Source of the DNA: Flectonema sp. DT1601
Lineage: Eukaryota > Euglenozoa > Diplonemea > Diplonemida > Diplonemidae
NCBI GenBank assembly: GCA_964019425.1
Contig: OZ025788.1
Coordinates: 620,001-684,000 of the forward strand
Length of the DNA: 64,000 bases
Reading direction: 5' to 3'
Part shown: positions 29,132 to 41,046 of the stretch, one piece after another
Numbering within the stretch: the stretch's first letter is position 1
Layout of the letters: each line of letters starts with the position of its first letter
The notes under the pieces: generated by a model
Databases searched by the model: none
Seen by the model: only the letters and a program-made list of their open reading frames with translations
What the model was told of the DNA's origin: nothing
Translations under genes and position numbers: made by a program

Positions 29132-30971
29132 ATGTCGGCCGCGCCAGATGCTGGACAGATGTTTGTTGATAAGAAGGAATTGCAACCAGTAACAGATGAT
29201 GCGAGAGACGATTCTAACCGTCTTAAGAGTAGCGGCATGAACAGAGACAGGACTGACAAGAATGCAGTGTCTGATGACCACGACTTTGGCTCCCTCAGAG
29301 GAAATCTTGGCAATAAGGTATGCTATATATTATTCTGTAGTGGGAACACATTCCTTCTACTGAGAGCTCAACAATCACAAACAGTCCGCCCCCACAGTAG
29401 ACGAAGCTAAACTGGAGGCTTCGAAGGCTGCGAAGGGACTGTCGCCCGGAGCTGCGACTACTGCTAATATCGCAAATCAAATGATTGTCGATAAGAAGGC
29501 TCCAGCTGCAATCACCGATGACGCTCGTGATGACAGTAATCGTCTTAAAAGCAGTGGGATGAACAGAGACAGAGTTGATAAGAATGCAGTTCCAGATGAA
29601 TTTGACTTCGCTTCCCTGAGGGCCGGGTTGGGTGGAAAAAAAGCTGGTGATACTGCGAGTTCGCCTGCAGCAGCACCAGCCTCTCGTCAGCCGTCAGTTG
29701 CAGGTGCCAGTGTGAAGGCGGGTTCACCAGCCCAACTACCGCAACCTTCCCCGGCAGCTGAACCGACGATCGTACCACCAACTCCTCAGTCTGTCCCAAG
29801 AGCAGCCAGTAGACAAGGGTCGACTACGTCACTAAAGGCTACTCCAAGTAGCCCTGCTGGTATTCCAAAGAGCCCGGCACAGCCTGCGACACCCTCGCCT
29901 GCTGCTTCGCCTTCGAAATCGGGAAGCAGAGCAGCGACACCCGTCGAACAATCAAATTCGCCTCCCGCATCTCGAAGAGGATCCGGGATTTCCCATCAGC
30001 CGTCTGCGGCTGAGGCTCGGGCACCAACACCTACCAAGGCCCCGAGTGTTGCCGGTTCAGAACCAGCTCTTTCTCGTAGAAGTTCTGCCGTTCCCAGCCT
30101 GTCTGGTGATGCTCCTGCGGCATCAGTTCATTCGATTTCCCGTCACGGATCAGTGGCCTCTCGACACTCGACGCAATCTAATCAACAGGCTGCTGCATCA
30201 CCAGCAGCTCCCTACAGCCCGACACCGACTTTACCTCCGAGATCTCAGCAAGCACATGTTCAAGATGAAGAGGATTGGAAGTCGAAGGCTGAATATCTTA
30301 AAAGACAGTTGGCGGAAACTGAGAAGCAACATTCAAAGAAGCAACAGCTGCTCAAAGCCGAGAAGGCTGAGGTTGACAGACAGAAAAATAAAGTTCGCGA
30401 CCTTGAGAGACAACTTGATGAAGCTCGCCATTTAAGAGGCGGTGGAGGTGACGATGCTCTGCGTGATCAGATGGCCCGTGATCGTCGGACTATTGAAGAG
30501 TTGGAAACTAAGCTCAGAGAATCTGAAAAACAAGCCCACACCACGAGTATGCAACACAGAAACAGCATTGCAAGCAGCAGAGGAGCTACTTACGGAATTC
30601 CTCAGGAAGTTGTTGATAGACTTCAGAAGGATAATGTTACTTTAAAAGCTGCTAGTGAACAAAAGGATCAGCTCATTAAACAGCTGTCCATTCAACTGGA
30701 ATCAGCCCATGAAGCCATACTCGCGTCAGCAGCGAAAGGATTTGAATACGACATCAAATTACATCAGGCACGCGCTACTCTTGTAACCATGCTGAAGGGA
30801 GGCTCTCCTCGTCGTACGCAGTCGGGTAGCCCGGTGGGAACAGCTCCCCCAACGCAATACGGAAGCCCGCAGAGATCTAATTACGCATCCCCACAAAGGA
30901 CTTCTGGATATGGATATTCTCCTGTTATAAGAACTCCTGCTTCACCTCAGGGAGGGAGGTCTCTATACTGA
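29132..30971 (+). CDS. Low-complexity coiled-coil protein with duplicated N-terminal module
   Basis: Two exons (29132-29317 and 29385-30971) with a 67-base GT-AG intron (acceptor CAAACAG) encode 590 residues. Residues 10-62 and 95-147 are two copies of one module. Both contain TDDARDDSNRLKSSGMNRDR, then DKNAV and a DFxSLRxxLGxK end. The intron lies exactly after the first copy. Then come a long Pro/Ala/Ser-rich disordered region (about 150-350), a charged coiled coil (about 354-447, with heptad-like SKAEYLKRQLAETEKQHSK), a shorter helical segment and a Ser/Pro/Tyr-rich tail with repeated GSP/ASPQR motifs. No enzymatic domain is seen. Such a layout suits a cytoskeletal or scaffolding protein; that is inference. 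I recognise no named family. The 3' flank of the gene is short and T-rich. Confidence 0.8.
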
Positions 30972-31593
30972 AAATTGACATCTTCGTAAGCAACTCTTTT
31001 TTTGTTTCTATTTATTGTAATCCTGTTGATGCGAAACACCCGACTCTGATTAGCCGGCCATCGTACTGATCGTCTTTTTACTAAGATCATCAATCGGTGA
31101 TGACTGATGTTCTTCGCTTATATTCCCTTCTTTTTTTTCTTTTTGTACGCTCGCCATAAGGCATTTTTCTTCTTTGATTTTGTTTGTAACCCGTTTTGTA
31201 CCCTCGAAACTACGTGTTGTTGTTTTCGCGTTAATATGATTTTCCTTCGATGAGGGACTGGAATCGGGTGTTTATTTTGACGTCTGAGGGATATGAAAAA
31301 AGGATTGGAAAAAAGAATCCCTGTTCTCAGAACCTTCCCTTTGGGGTCCCTAAAAAAAAGGACATTATACAAAAAAGAAAAATAATAAGGAGAAGTAAAA
31401 TTATAGCCGCTATGCGATTTCTGACCCCTTGTGTAGTACAGGTCTCAATGACTTATTTCACAGAGGGAGGGTTTTTTTTTACTTGATTTGTCCTCTCCAG
31501 CTTTTGTGTTAATCTTATTCCATGTGTAACATTATTGATAATCCTTCAGCCTCACTTTTTTAGCAGTCCCAGTCCTATTTTTTTATTAATAAA
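30972..31593. other. Intergenic region, nothing recognised
   Basis: AT-rich spacer, with small overlapping frames on both strands around 31118-31486 that look like chance. A tract TTTTTAGCAGTCCCAG at about 31557-31572 is the probable acceptor region for the following membrane-protein gene. Confidence 0.4.
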
Positions 31594-33477
31594 ATGAATT
31601 TATTATTGTTGTTAACAATTATAAGTTGGGGAATTTGTCAGGCCCAACCCAACGGAACAGATGCTTCGCAGAATTTAACCTCTGCCCCTAACACCTCTGC
31701 CCCCACACCTGTCCCTAGCACACCTGCACCACTGGTTGAGGGTTCTTCACCATTTAAGTGGTTGGGAATAGCTATTAATATTACAGTGATAGTTGGATTG
31801 TTGGGAATGTCGTGTTGGTTAGCAAGAGGATCGTTGACGAGACCTGGTGGAGATTTGTGTACAAGTTTGACAATGCTGATACCACCGAGGAGTCTTGCTG
31901 AATTAAAAAGATTGTTTTCAAGTGACTTGCGAGTCGTCGTACCAACAGCATCAGAAGCAAGCGTTATTGCCAGTTCGAGAGTTGACGGTCGTTTGAGGTC
32001 ACTGCCGGCGTCTTTGTTGTGTTGGAGAAGAAGTCAGCTCACTACAGCGATGGTTTTCTATTTTGTTGTTTTATGTTTGTCAACAGCAAATATTTTGACT
32101 GGTGACTCTTTCGCAGTGGAAGTTGCGGAAGTGGAATTTCAATCCGATAACACTGTTCTCAGAAAGCATTTTAAGAATCAGATGCTCGATATCATTCCAT
32201 TCAGTCAGGCTGTCCTCGCTCTCTCATTCTACAGCTTCGCCGCTTACCGTTGGCATGATCTCAACCAATCTCGATTTCTAACGGTAGCTGGGTTTTGTGT
32301 AACTTTTTTGCTTCCATTCGTATTCTTCATGGTTCCCTGGATGGAGATTGACAGTCCTCAGAGGATGGTCCAAGATATGTGCAGGGGCCTAGCTAACGCT
32401 GTCCCAATTGTTAGCATCATTACTGGTGTCAATCTCAAAGATACAAACATCTGTGATAAGAAAGCACACGAAATCGGAGATGCTTTTACCAAGCAACTTC
32501 AACTAAACGTAGTAAATGGTGATTTCGCTCTAACCCTGATGGGACAGGTTTTGAAGTTACTGGTGTACGTACCAACATTAATCTCATCTTTTATTGTTAT
32601 GAAGTCTCTAGCACCAGGTGTGCTTGGTATCTTAATGGGTCTTCAGGGTGGGTTGCGAGTTTCGAAAATTACTTTTCCTGGTGCCCGACTGACTACGTGG
32701 TTGTTGGTGATGCTGCAGGCTGCTGCCCTTCCAGTTACGATGTTTTTATGTGCTATTATATTAATTGTTGTTGGGACCTATCCAACTATGTTTACAGCGA
32801 TCTTTATGACACTTTCAGGGTCCCTGTACATCTGTTTTAGTGGTCGGTTACTGAAGGCTATTAGAGTAGATGAAGCTATAGTCCTCATGAGTAAACTAAA
32901 CAAAGCAGCTCTTGTTATGAAGATCATCGCCCTCGGATGTCTTCTACTTGGAGTTTGGCAGGCATCTCATATTATTGCTCTGAAATCTCAAGGTATTAAG
33001 GCTATTAAGAATGCCTTAAAACCACAATCAATTTCTCGGATGGTTGTATCATTCATGGCGGGTTTCTTTTCATCTAAAGTTGTATTCACTGACATTGTAC
33101 TTCATATGATTATTGGTACCTACGTCGCTTGCGTTGGAGATTCTCAAGAAGATCGCAATTCCGTAATGAGGGATCTAATTTTCTTATCATCAGCGCTAAA
33201 GGAATACGAGCATGTCTTTGATTTAGATGACATTGAGAATAGAATGGACTTTCGTGAGATGGGACAGCTGACATCAGCGGCACCTCTTGAAGGGATGGTC
33301 GAATTAAAAGTAATCGCTAATGATGGCGCTTTCTCTAATTCTTCTCCAATGCTTCGACGCGACTCGCAGGGTTTTATGAGAGGCCCAAATATCAATGCAA
33401 GTATCAATGCAAGTGTACGAGATGGGGATAGCCCGTTAGGAACCCAATCAGGATCTATGTATGTGTACAAGCTTTAG
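31594..33477 (+). CDS. Multi-pass membrane protein, paralogue 1 of a three-gene family
   Basis: The 627-residue, intronless protein has a signal peptide (1-18) and a short Thr/Pro/Asn-rich extracytoplasmic segment (PTPVPSTPAPL). A family core follows, beginning GSSPFKWLGIAINI. About nine hydrophobic segments follow. Highly conserved loops are SDLR near 108, SLPASLLCWRRSQL, PWMEIDSPQRMVQDMC, MKSLAPGVLGILMGLQ and FSSKVVFTDIVLHMI. The CWRR and MEIDSPQR loops are charged and invariant in all three paralogues, so they are probably functional. The C-terminal cytosolic tail is variable. I know no named family with these motifs. By topology it may be a transporter or receptor, but nothing visible decides. 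Paralogues 2 and 3 lie 9-14 kb downstream on the same strand. Confidence 0.82.
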   Translation: MNLLLLLTIISWGICQAQPNGTDASQNLTSAPNTSAPTPVPSTPAPLVEGSSPFKWLGIAINITVIVGLLGMSCWLARGSLTRPGGDLCTSLTMLIPPRSLAELKRLFSSDLRVVVPTASEASVIASSRVDGRLRSLPASLLCWRRSQLTTAMVFYFVVLCLSTANILTGDSFAVEVAEVEFQSDNTVLRKHFKNQMLDIIPFSQAVLALSFYSFAAYRWHDLNQSRFLTVAGFCVTFLLPFVFFMVPWMEIDSPQRMVQDMCRGLANAVPIVSIITGVNLKDTNICDKKAHEIGDAFTKQLQLNVVNGDFALTLMGQVLKLLVYVPTLISSFIVMKSLAPGVLGILMGLQGGLRVSKITFPGARLTTWLLVMLQAAALPVTMFLCAIILIVVGTYPTMFTAIFMTLSGSLYICFSGRLLKAIRVDEAIVLMSKLNKAALVMKIIALGCLLLGVWQASHIIALKSQGIKAIKNALKPQSISRMVVSFMAGFFSSKVVFTDIVLHMIIGTYVACVGDSQEDRNSVMRDLIFLSSALKEYEHVFDLDDIENRMDFREMGQLTSAAPLEGMVELKVIANDGAFSNSSPMLRRDSQGFMRGPNINASINASVRDGDSPLGTQSGSMYVYKL

Positions 33478-34098
33478 CCATTGTGATACAGTTCGATTAC
33501 TTTGTTAGGATAACTTCTCTGATTCTTGTTTCCCTTTAACTTTTATTCCCCCCTTCTTTTTTGTTGCTAAATTCGTCATTCTTAACCCTGTTGATATCCG
33601 TGTTTTAGAAAATGTGGATGTCATTTCCAAACTTAGCACCTCAGAATTACAATCGCTGCATTGGTTTATTGGATTAACGGAAAACCTGGAGAATGTTAAA
33701 TAATTAAAACAGATGAACATGAGAAGTTTAGCAGATTCACGGCAGAGCTGAAATCTGCAGAAGGCGTTAGATTCTCGATCTCTGGATGATAACATTACCC
33801 TTTTTCATATAAATCAATCTCGATTTCCCCGTACTTAGAATCTTCCTAAGTATTTTTTATTTGCATGCCCTATAACAAAAAACATACACTTGGGAACACT
33901 GTTGTGATTTTTTTCCCTCTTCCCACAACAGTCTTTTTTTCTTCCTTTTTTTTTTTTTTTTCAAATTGAACGTATTTCTTTTCTTTAACACAGAGTAGCT
34001 GCTGTTTCAGGTTTTGTATTTTGTTTTTTTCTGCTGTAGCAGTCTCTTTACTGAGATGCAGCTGGATTGGTTTTGCACTGCTAATTAAGAGAGTATCG

Positions 34099-35006
34099 TT
34101 TTTTAATATGAGGCGGTGCGGAAACCCCCCCCGCCCTAATTTTTACCAGGCTATTCTGTGGGCACCTAAAACCCAATCCGAGCTCACCACCCACGCAAAA
34201 AACCCAAATCTGGTACTGGGGCATCCTCTAACTGCTCACAAGTTTCAAAATTCCATTTTTTTTGACTGTTTCTGGTACTTTTGCCTTGTGTCTTGTGGTT
34301 GCCCTCAAAATACTCAAAAACCAGCTTAGCAGCTACATTGCAGAAATTTGTTTACACCCTGGGTTCCTGTGAAGACTGGAATGATACGAACAGGAGAAGT
34401 GATGAGACACGAGAATCATAGATCCCGTGAGAACTGCAGAGTACGATATCGGGTGGTGATTCTGAGTCACCCTCGCTGGCAGTGATGGGATTTCAACTTC
34501 CTCCTCCCACACATCAACCAGAATGCGATAGTGACGTATCCGGTTATGAATAAGTTCATAAGTTCTTCTTGATGTCTGAGAATGACAAAATGACTTGAGA
34601 ACACAACCGTCATCAGCCTGTTCTGTAAAATAAGTTAATCAGCTTGGGTTAACTTTTTCCCTAGTCGGCATGGCAAGTCCGAATGTGATTGACACTTTGG
34701 CAATATCACATCTGCGCTGACACTCGCATCTAAATCGCAGAAAATCTGGAATTTCAAGAAAAGCAAAATTTCAAACATAATTTCTACCAGTGTTACACAG
34801 CTTACAAGGCGAGTGTTACTAGAAACAGTCAAAAAAGTGAAAATTTTAAACTAGTGGGCAGTAAAAGGGTGCCCCAGTACCGGATTTGAGTTTTTTGGAT
34901 ACTATTTTCGTGGGGTGGTGAGCTCGCATTGGGTGTTAGGTGCCCACGGGATAGCCTGGTAAAAATTTGGGGGGGGGGTTTCTGCACCTCCTCATATAAA
35001 AAAATG
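34099..35006. mobile_element. Non-autonomous element with long terminal inverted repeats (foldback/MITE type)
   Basis: The left arm (about 34099-34279) and the reverse complement of the right arm (about 34817-35006) match along nearly their whole length. Shared blocks are ATATGAGG, TTTTTACCAGGCTAT, GTGGGCACCTAA, GAGCTCACCACCC, GGTACTGGGGCA and TTTTTTGACTGTTTCT. Similarity is roughly 75-80% by eye, so the copy is not recent. Between the arms lie about 540 bases with no coding frame. The long arms and short unique centre fit a foldback-like or MULE-derived non-autonomous DNA transposon. I could not fix a target-site duplication, so the family is open. Confidence 0.65.
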
Positions 35007-36749
35007 TTTTGTGTGTGAGTGTTGTTCACCTTTGGCAACCCAATGTTGTAAAAATAAATGAATCAGCATATCGCTATACCTCTTTAGTTGCTCGTAGTCC
35101 GTATTGACGATTAAGTGCTGTTTTATGTTAGTGTTGTCATATTTGGTTGTTGTTTCACCATCTTTTATCACTTAAGAGTTTGGTTTTTTTTTCTTTTCTT
35201 AAATTCATCAACTCCAACTAGAGCATTCAGTTTACTCTTGTGTGATGTGATTCGATGATTCTCCAATTTGATCAGAACTCATAATCATTTCCGAAAAAAA
35301 GAAAGAACGAAAAAATTAGTAGTTTGTCGGTTAACTGACTAGTCAGCACTGCATTCCTTCAATTCATATAATCACCTCTCGGGATGACACGTATTTCGAT
35401 CGACATTGGTGTTTTGTTTTTGCAAAAAAAAAAAATATAAAAAAATAGAAATATAACGTCTTCACCACTATTTTTTTATTCCTTGTAGTGACTAACTACA
35501 AAACTAAGTCACGAGTTAAAACTTGTCGAGTCATTTCTGTTTTGAGTCTGCTGTTTGTGTAGTTAATTCTCAATCAGTAAGCTACGGAATGGTACTTTGA
35601 AGAGTCTACGTCCAAACGTTAGTATCTTCTCTACACTTTTGTTGTTTTTATTATTTTGATTGTGACTGCTATTTGTCAACTATTTTTGAGTTCTACGAGT
35701 AGCGACAACCTCTCCCTGAAAGGTTGTTTAGATATTGCAGGTTGCTTTATGCAGCTTCGTAATTCCATTCCCTCATCAGTTTCGTTTGTTCCTAAGTGAT
35801 AAGAGGTTTAGTAGTGCAGTAAAATAGTCGTTTTTTTACTTGTCGTTTTCCCTTCCTTTGCTTTCGTAATTGTAGTTTTATCAAAGCGTAGTGTTCTTAT
35901 CGATTACCTGTTTACGTAGTTTGGTTCAATAGTGTAGAGGGAGGGGGAAGGAAAAAAAAAACAGTGAGTAATCTCGAATCTGATCTTTTAACTCTTATTT
36001 GAAGACGTTTTATGAAAATCAATTCTTTTTTTGCGGTCGCCCGTTGCTTCTAAATTCAGCATGCTGATGAAGTTGAGAAGTTGAACCACAAACCCGACAG
36101 CCACTGTGGGTGCCCATTTGCAGCGACAGGCCGCAGTCAAGATAAATTTTATTTGTTATTTGTTTTTCCTCCTCCTTGAAAATAGCTACTTATTGAGTTT
36201 AATAAATAAATGTGAAAGTAAGTTTTCCTGAGATTTCCTTGTCTTGTCTGACTTTTGGAATGATGCCCGAAACTTGCCTACATTTTATTAACTTTAATAC
36301 GTTGCTTTATTTTACAAATATAAACATTGTCAAGTTTGGTCCGAAGACCTAAAACTGACTCTCTCGTTTGCTTCTTTTTGTTTCTGTTTCTCATTGGTAT
36401 GGTTATTCGTGTTGCCCAAAAAAATTGTGTGTGATACTTTTTTTTTTTTTAAACCTTCGGCATCCCTTACAATATTGATGTTTGGGACAATTAGGGGTGA
36501 AAGGAACCCCTAGTCATGTTCCGAGTTTTTTTATTTTCTTTCGTGGAATGGCGGCATTAGACACAATATGATTACCCTGTAGCTTTTGTCCACGAAAGCT
36601 CGGACTCTGCCATTTTTTGAAATGTGGATGCGTCCCCGTAAATAAATGTAGGAAAACCTACAAGAGAGAGAAATGTATACTACGGTCACGGTCTTGTGGA
36701 TTCCGGACGGAAGTTTTTCAATTAAGTAGCAAATAATTGTTAAGCGGGA

Positions 36750-38000
36750 AGCCTATTTCTTGCTTCAACAAAAGTTACATTTGTCAAGCACCTGTAAACA
36801 ATCGACATTTACAGAGTGTTTGCCTACCACGCTGTACAAACATTTTATTAAAAAGTAGCCCAGCGTTTCATATCAATTTACCCCTAACAATTTAGTTTCG
36901 TTGCCCTCTCATGCTGTTCCCCTGTTTTCTTTGTTAATTTTAATTCAGGTGGTACCCTATAAAGTATATTAAGTAATAAATAATAGTAGTCAGTCTGCTT
37001 AGCAGGGAAAAGATTTCTTGCTTCAACAGAAGTCTACAAATTCGGCTGTGAGTTACATAGTACTTATAAGAAACAGCAATGTTTGTATTAGCTAATGATA
37101 GAAACCTAATATTCTAACGATTATCCAGATTTACCCCCCGAAACCAATCATTATTTGTTTGTTAACTTCGATGATATTTTAATTTGATTTCTTTGATTAA
37201 CATTAAATACTATTATTAACAATAACAAATAAGCACAGCTGAGCTCCGATGGACATTAAGAAATCAGCTCTTTTGAAATAAATCAAAAAAAACTGGAATG
37301 AAGTCCCGGAACTTACTGATAATGACCTAAGAGTAGTAGAAGATTAAGGCTACTGAAACTACGTATTCCAGAACAACGTGTTTTTTTATAACTTTTTTTT
37401 TTTTTTTTTTTTTTGATTTAGTGCACTGTTGTTTAATTACAAACTCATATCCTAACTAACAATAACTTCCTGTAAGCTATTGAATAACTCGATTCCGTAC
37501 TGCATCAAATTACGGAAAAAGAGACATTCAGATCAGTTAGAACATTTGATATAATGAATGTCGGAGTCTTTGACGACATTTTCGTATGTTTGCCTTTCTA
37601 ACGTTACCTTTAGTCATCTGTATCATTAATTATTTACATTAGTTAACCATTTGATACAAGTACCCATAAACCCGTGTGAAGAAGTGCTGCGTATGTTATC
37701 ACTACAACACGTTTTAAAAGTAACCAATCGTTTCATATCAATTTACCCCCTAGCAATTCAGTTTCTTTGTTTTCTCTCATGTTTATTCCCCTGTTTTCAT
37801 TTTTTTAATTTTAATTCAGGTGGTACCCTATAAAGTAAATATTAACTAATAATTAACAACGTTCAAAAGAAAAAAAAAATTGGAATGAAGTTCCAGAATT
37901 TACTGCTCGGTGTTAAACGGACATCAGAAACGTTGTGTTTTTTTTTTTTTTTCACGTTTCTTGTTATGAACGATTTCAAGGAATTTTCTTTTTTCGGCTT
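36750..38000. repeat. Cluster of degenerate tandem/dispersed repeat units
   Basis: At least two, partly three, related units occur. The block GTTTCATATCAATTTACCCC is at about 36866-36887 and 37729-37748. The block AGGTGGTACCCTATAAAGTA, with its upstream TTCCCCTGTTTTC, is at about 36919-36968 and 37787-37838. TTTCTTGCTTCAAC with AGAAGT/AAAAGT occurs at about 36757 and 37014. GGAATGAAGT(C/T)CC(C/A)GAA occurs at about 37294 and 37882. Order is largely kept, suggesting decayed copies of one non-coding element. Confidence 0.55.
37230..37390 (+). repeat. Dispersed repeat (copy B)
   Basis: The sequence from GAGCTCCGATGGACATTAAG through GAAATCAGCTCTTTTGAAAT to GAAACTACGTATTCCAGAAC matches, in order, the reverse complement of 59220-59450. 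It is thus a dispersed repeat of at least 150 bp, present here on the + strand and near 59 kb on the - strand. No coding capacity is seen. Confidence 0.65.
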
Positions 38001-41000
38001 AAGTGCCACATAACGTTTGAATTAGTTAATTTGGATACAACATATATCTTTATTTCTTTATAGATATAATTTCGGAAACGGCTCTTGCAGAGAGTAAACA
38101 AAAACTCATAACACACAGCAACGTTTGGATTAAATAACTAACCAACTTAATTAAATTGATTATTTATTTGTGATAGCCCCGCCTATATAGAACTTTTTTT
38201 TTTTTTTTTATTATTTTTTTTTTATACACCTTGTTTTTAGTGCAAAGTACCCCCCTAGGGTAGTGTAAAAATTGCTAAAGCTCGGGATGGCGCTGAAAAC
38301 ATCACAATTTACTAAGCTAAGGTTTTTATTTCTTAGTTCTGTCTTGGACGCAGATGGAGAATAACTTCATTATAATATCCAAAAACTGTCGTTGATCCGA
38401 CAATAGCTCTGTAGATTTCTATCTCTGAATTGTTTGAGTTTGAGTCATCTTTGCGGCGAAGGGAGTGAGGAAAGTGAAGAAAGCTCCGACACAAAGTGGA
38501 AGGAAGATAGCGCACGAGGCAAAAATAGTGGGCCCGCAGAACGTTGAAACCAAGAGCTACTTGTATTCAACTAATCTTCACAGACAGACAATAAGTCGAC
38601 ACAACCTATGGCAGGTTCCTCGAGATAGACTTGACGATACCTTACTAAGATTCAATGCCTTCGTACACTATAGTTCTGAGTGCGATCATCATGTACTGAC
38701 TACAAATATAGCTCTACATTCAGCTCGTAGGATAATTTAGTGGATGACGTCGGGCATACCAGGCCAAACTTCGGAGCTTAAAGGACCTTCTGGGGCTTCT
38801 ACTCTGCGTGTTCACAACACTAACACATCAAAAAATGTCAAGAGGAAGTCCCTGCAATCTACAAGTTGGAGTACCGGCAGGGGTCCCAAGTATTGTTGAA
38901 CATTACTTCGTGTGTTTTCGCATTTTTCAGTTACTTTTCTGCCCACTAGGTGCGAACTTTTGGTGCATTTTCAACGATTTTCAACGTGTGTGGTGACTCA
39001 AACCCACACCCCTTTTCTCCCCTTTTCCCCTTTGCCAATTTTTTAAAAAAAAGCAAAAGAAAAAAAAAAAAGCTAGCCCGCAAAACCCCGTTTTTTTTAT
39101 GGTTATTCATTTTATTCGTTTTTTTTTTTCTTTCTAAATATTTTTTTTTTAGCGTTTTGTGTGTTGCGTTTTGTGGATTCATTAAATGAGTTTTAATCGA
39201 TCTGCCGATCTGCCCTTATTCTGCTTTGGCGGAAAGAAGTAATCGTGATTCTTTTACCCAAACGTCACCGTACCAATAGTTGTTCCTAATTCAGAATATC
39301 AGTGCACCCTGTTCTATTAGTAACTCACAGTAGAGTATTTGTAGAAATAATTCAGGGAGAGCAATAAGCTCAGCATTTACATGTATTCTGTTTTGTGAAT
39401 GAATCCTAACGCAAGTCTCTTTCCTTGTTTTTGTTTCGCATAACGTCTATTTTCAAACCATATTGCACTTCATACTTTTTTATCTCCGGTGTCGGATTTT
39501 GCCTGGAACTTTGGCATGTGATTATTTTCATGAAGAAAGTTTTATATATGGAATGGAGAAGATATTATTGTTGTTCCCATCTCCCGTCGTCCCCAATCAT
39601 TCTTTTTATTCATCCCGTCAGCTCATTTCTCCGGGCAAGGTGGACAGCTGGAAGTCGATCCAGTTGTTGCTGTTTAACATTATCAATATCTCCCCTTTGC
39701 GGTCATCGTTTTGCAGACAGAATCATAGAACTAATATACGACGTGCGACAGGAGATTGATGGTTCTCCAGGCTTTTGTGTTGTCGCAAAATCAATTTTTC
39801 TGTTTGCTTTATTTTTCTGACTTTGATTTCTATTTCTTAAAATCAATAGATTCACGAGATATTCATTTTGTTAGCGTTGCTGTGAGAAGTCAGATGTCGG
39901 GAAACCAAACGATCTATCTTTCCCAATTAAAACTAACGTAGATTAGCAATCGACAACGATCTTTCGTCCGTCCATGTTGATTTGAGTGGACAAATGAAAA
40001 GCCTTTTTCTAGTGAATCTACTATTCCTGTTTGTTAGCATCCTCAATCGTTCTCATTGTGATTTAATCATATTCACTGTTGGTGGGTGAAACCGTTTGTC
40101 TTTTGGGACGGGGTAATGGTTATCGCTCTCCCCTTTCTTTTCCCCCTTTTGTCTTCCTTTAGGGACTGCGACGAAATGCTTAAATGAATAATGACGCTAG
40201 TCTCTTTTAGTTGAGGTTGGGTAATTCTAAGGTAGCCTTCACATTTCTTGTACGAAATCTATCCAATGTACCTGTGATTGTGAGTCAACCTTCTTTACAC
40301 AATCGGGAATCATGCGGTTGTTTATTTAACTGCAATGTCTTCTAAGACACTCACAAAAAAATATTTTTCTTTGGCATTTCCTCCCTTTATTTTATTTTCC
40401 CCTTTCAGGCCTATGAATAATAATATGTTTTTTTTTGTTTTTTTTTTCCGCTTACCCCCCTATACACTTAACCTCTTTTAGAGAGAGCAGTATTACGTAT
40501 GATGCACAACAATAATGATAAAGTGCTTCATGTATAAGTTTGCTGGTTGAGTTGTTTTGTGTGTGTTTGCGTGTCATGTAATCGGGAACTACTATGAAGT
40601 CTTCAATAACAGTAAAGCAAAAAGTTCTACTCTTCACAGGAGAATTGTTTTGTGTAGTTTTACTGAATTTCTTGTTGATAATTTCTTTTGCTATACTGAT
40701 GATTGTATAACATTAGTAGGGAACGTAGTTTCGTGTGTGTGCTGGATTTCTTTTTTCACGCAATCCTCGATAAAAGCCATCCTCCTCAATGATTGAAATA
40801 TACTTTACATAATTATTTCTTCATTAGTCGGAGTTCTTCTGCACTGTTTGAATTTTGATTACTCTAAGCAGTGATTCGAGATCCCCGAGGGTGAGTCGGG
40901 TTCTTGGCTGAAAATAGTGAATATTTCTTTTTTTTATATTTTGATTTAGTGAAATTTCCTTATCCCATATTCTAACTGTTTACTTATCTTTGGAACGAAA

Positions 41001-41046
41001 TGCCTGCTTTTCAATTTATTCACAACACAGCTGTATATTATTAAAT

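Larger units (their letters stand above)
33478..41046. other. 7.5-kb gene desert with repeats and a long-TIR element
   Basis: No convincing gene is seen on either strand. The region holds a 0.9-kb element with long inverted ends (34099-35006), a cluster of degenerate repeats (36750-38000) and one copy of a dispersed repeat (37230-37390), each listed separately. The rest is AT-rich spacer with many T runs. The frames at 38465-38740 and 39425-39820 show no recognisable domain and overlap equally long frames. The desert splits paralogue 1 from DOT1 and paralogues 2 and 3. Confidence 0.55.

Noticed and set aside
34430-34520. tRNA-like candidate in the centre of the long-TIR element
   Set aside because: A GGGTGGTGATTCTGAGTCACCC hairpin-like stretch suggested a fold, but no cloverleaf, A box or B box could be fitted.
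39425-39820. 131-codon + frame in the desert
   Set aside because: T-rich, Phe/Leu/Ser-dominated translation, overlapped by another frame of similar length; no domain.
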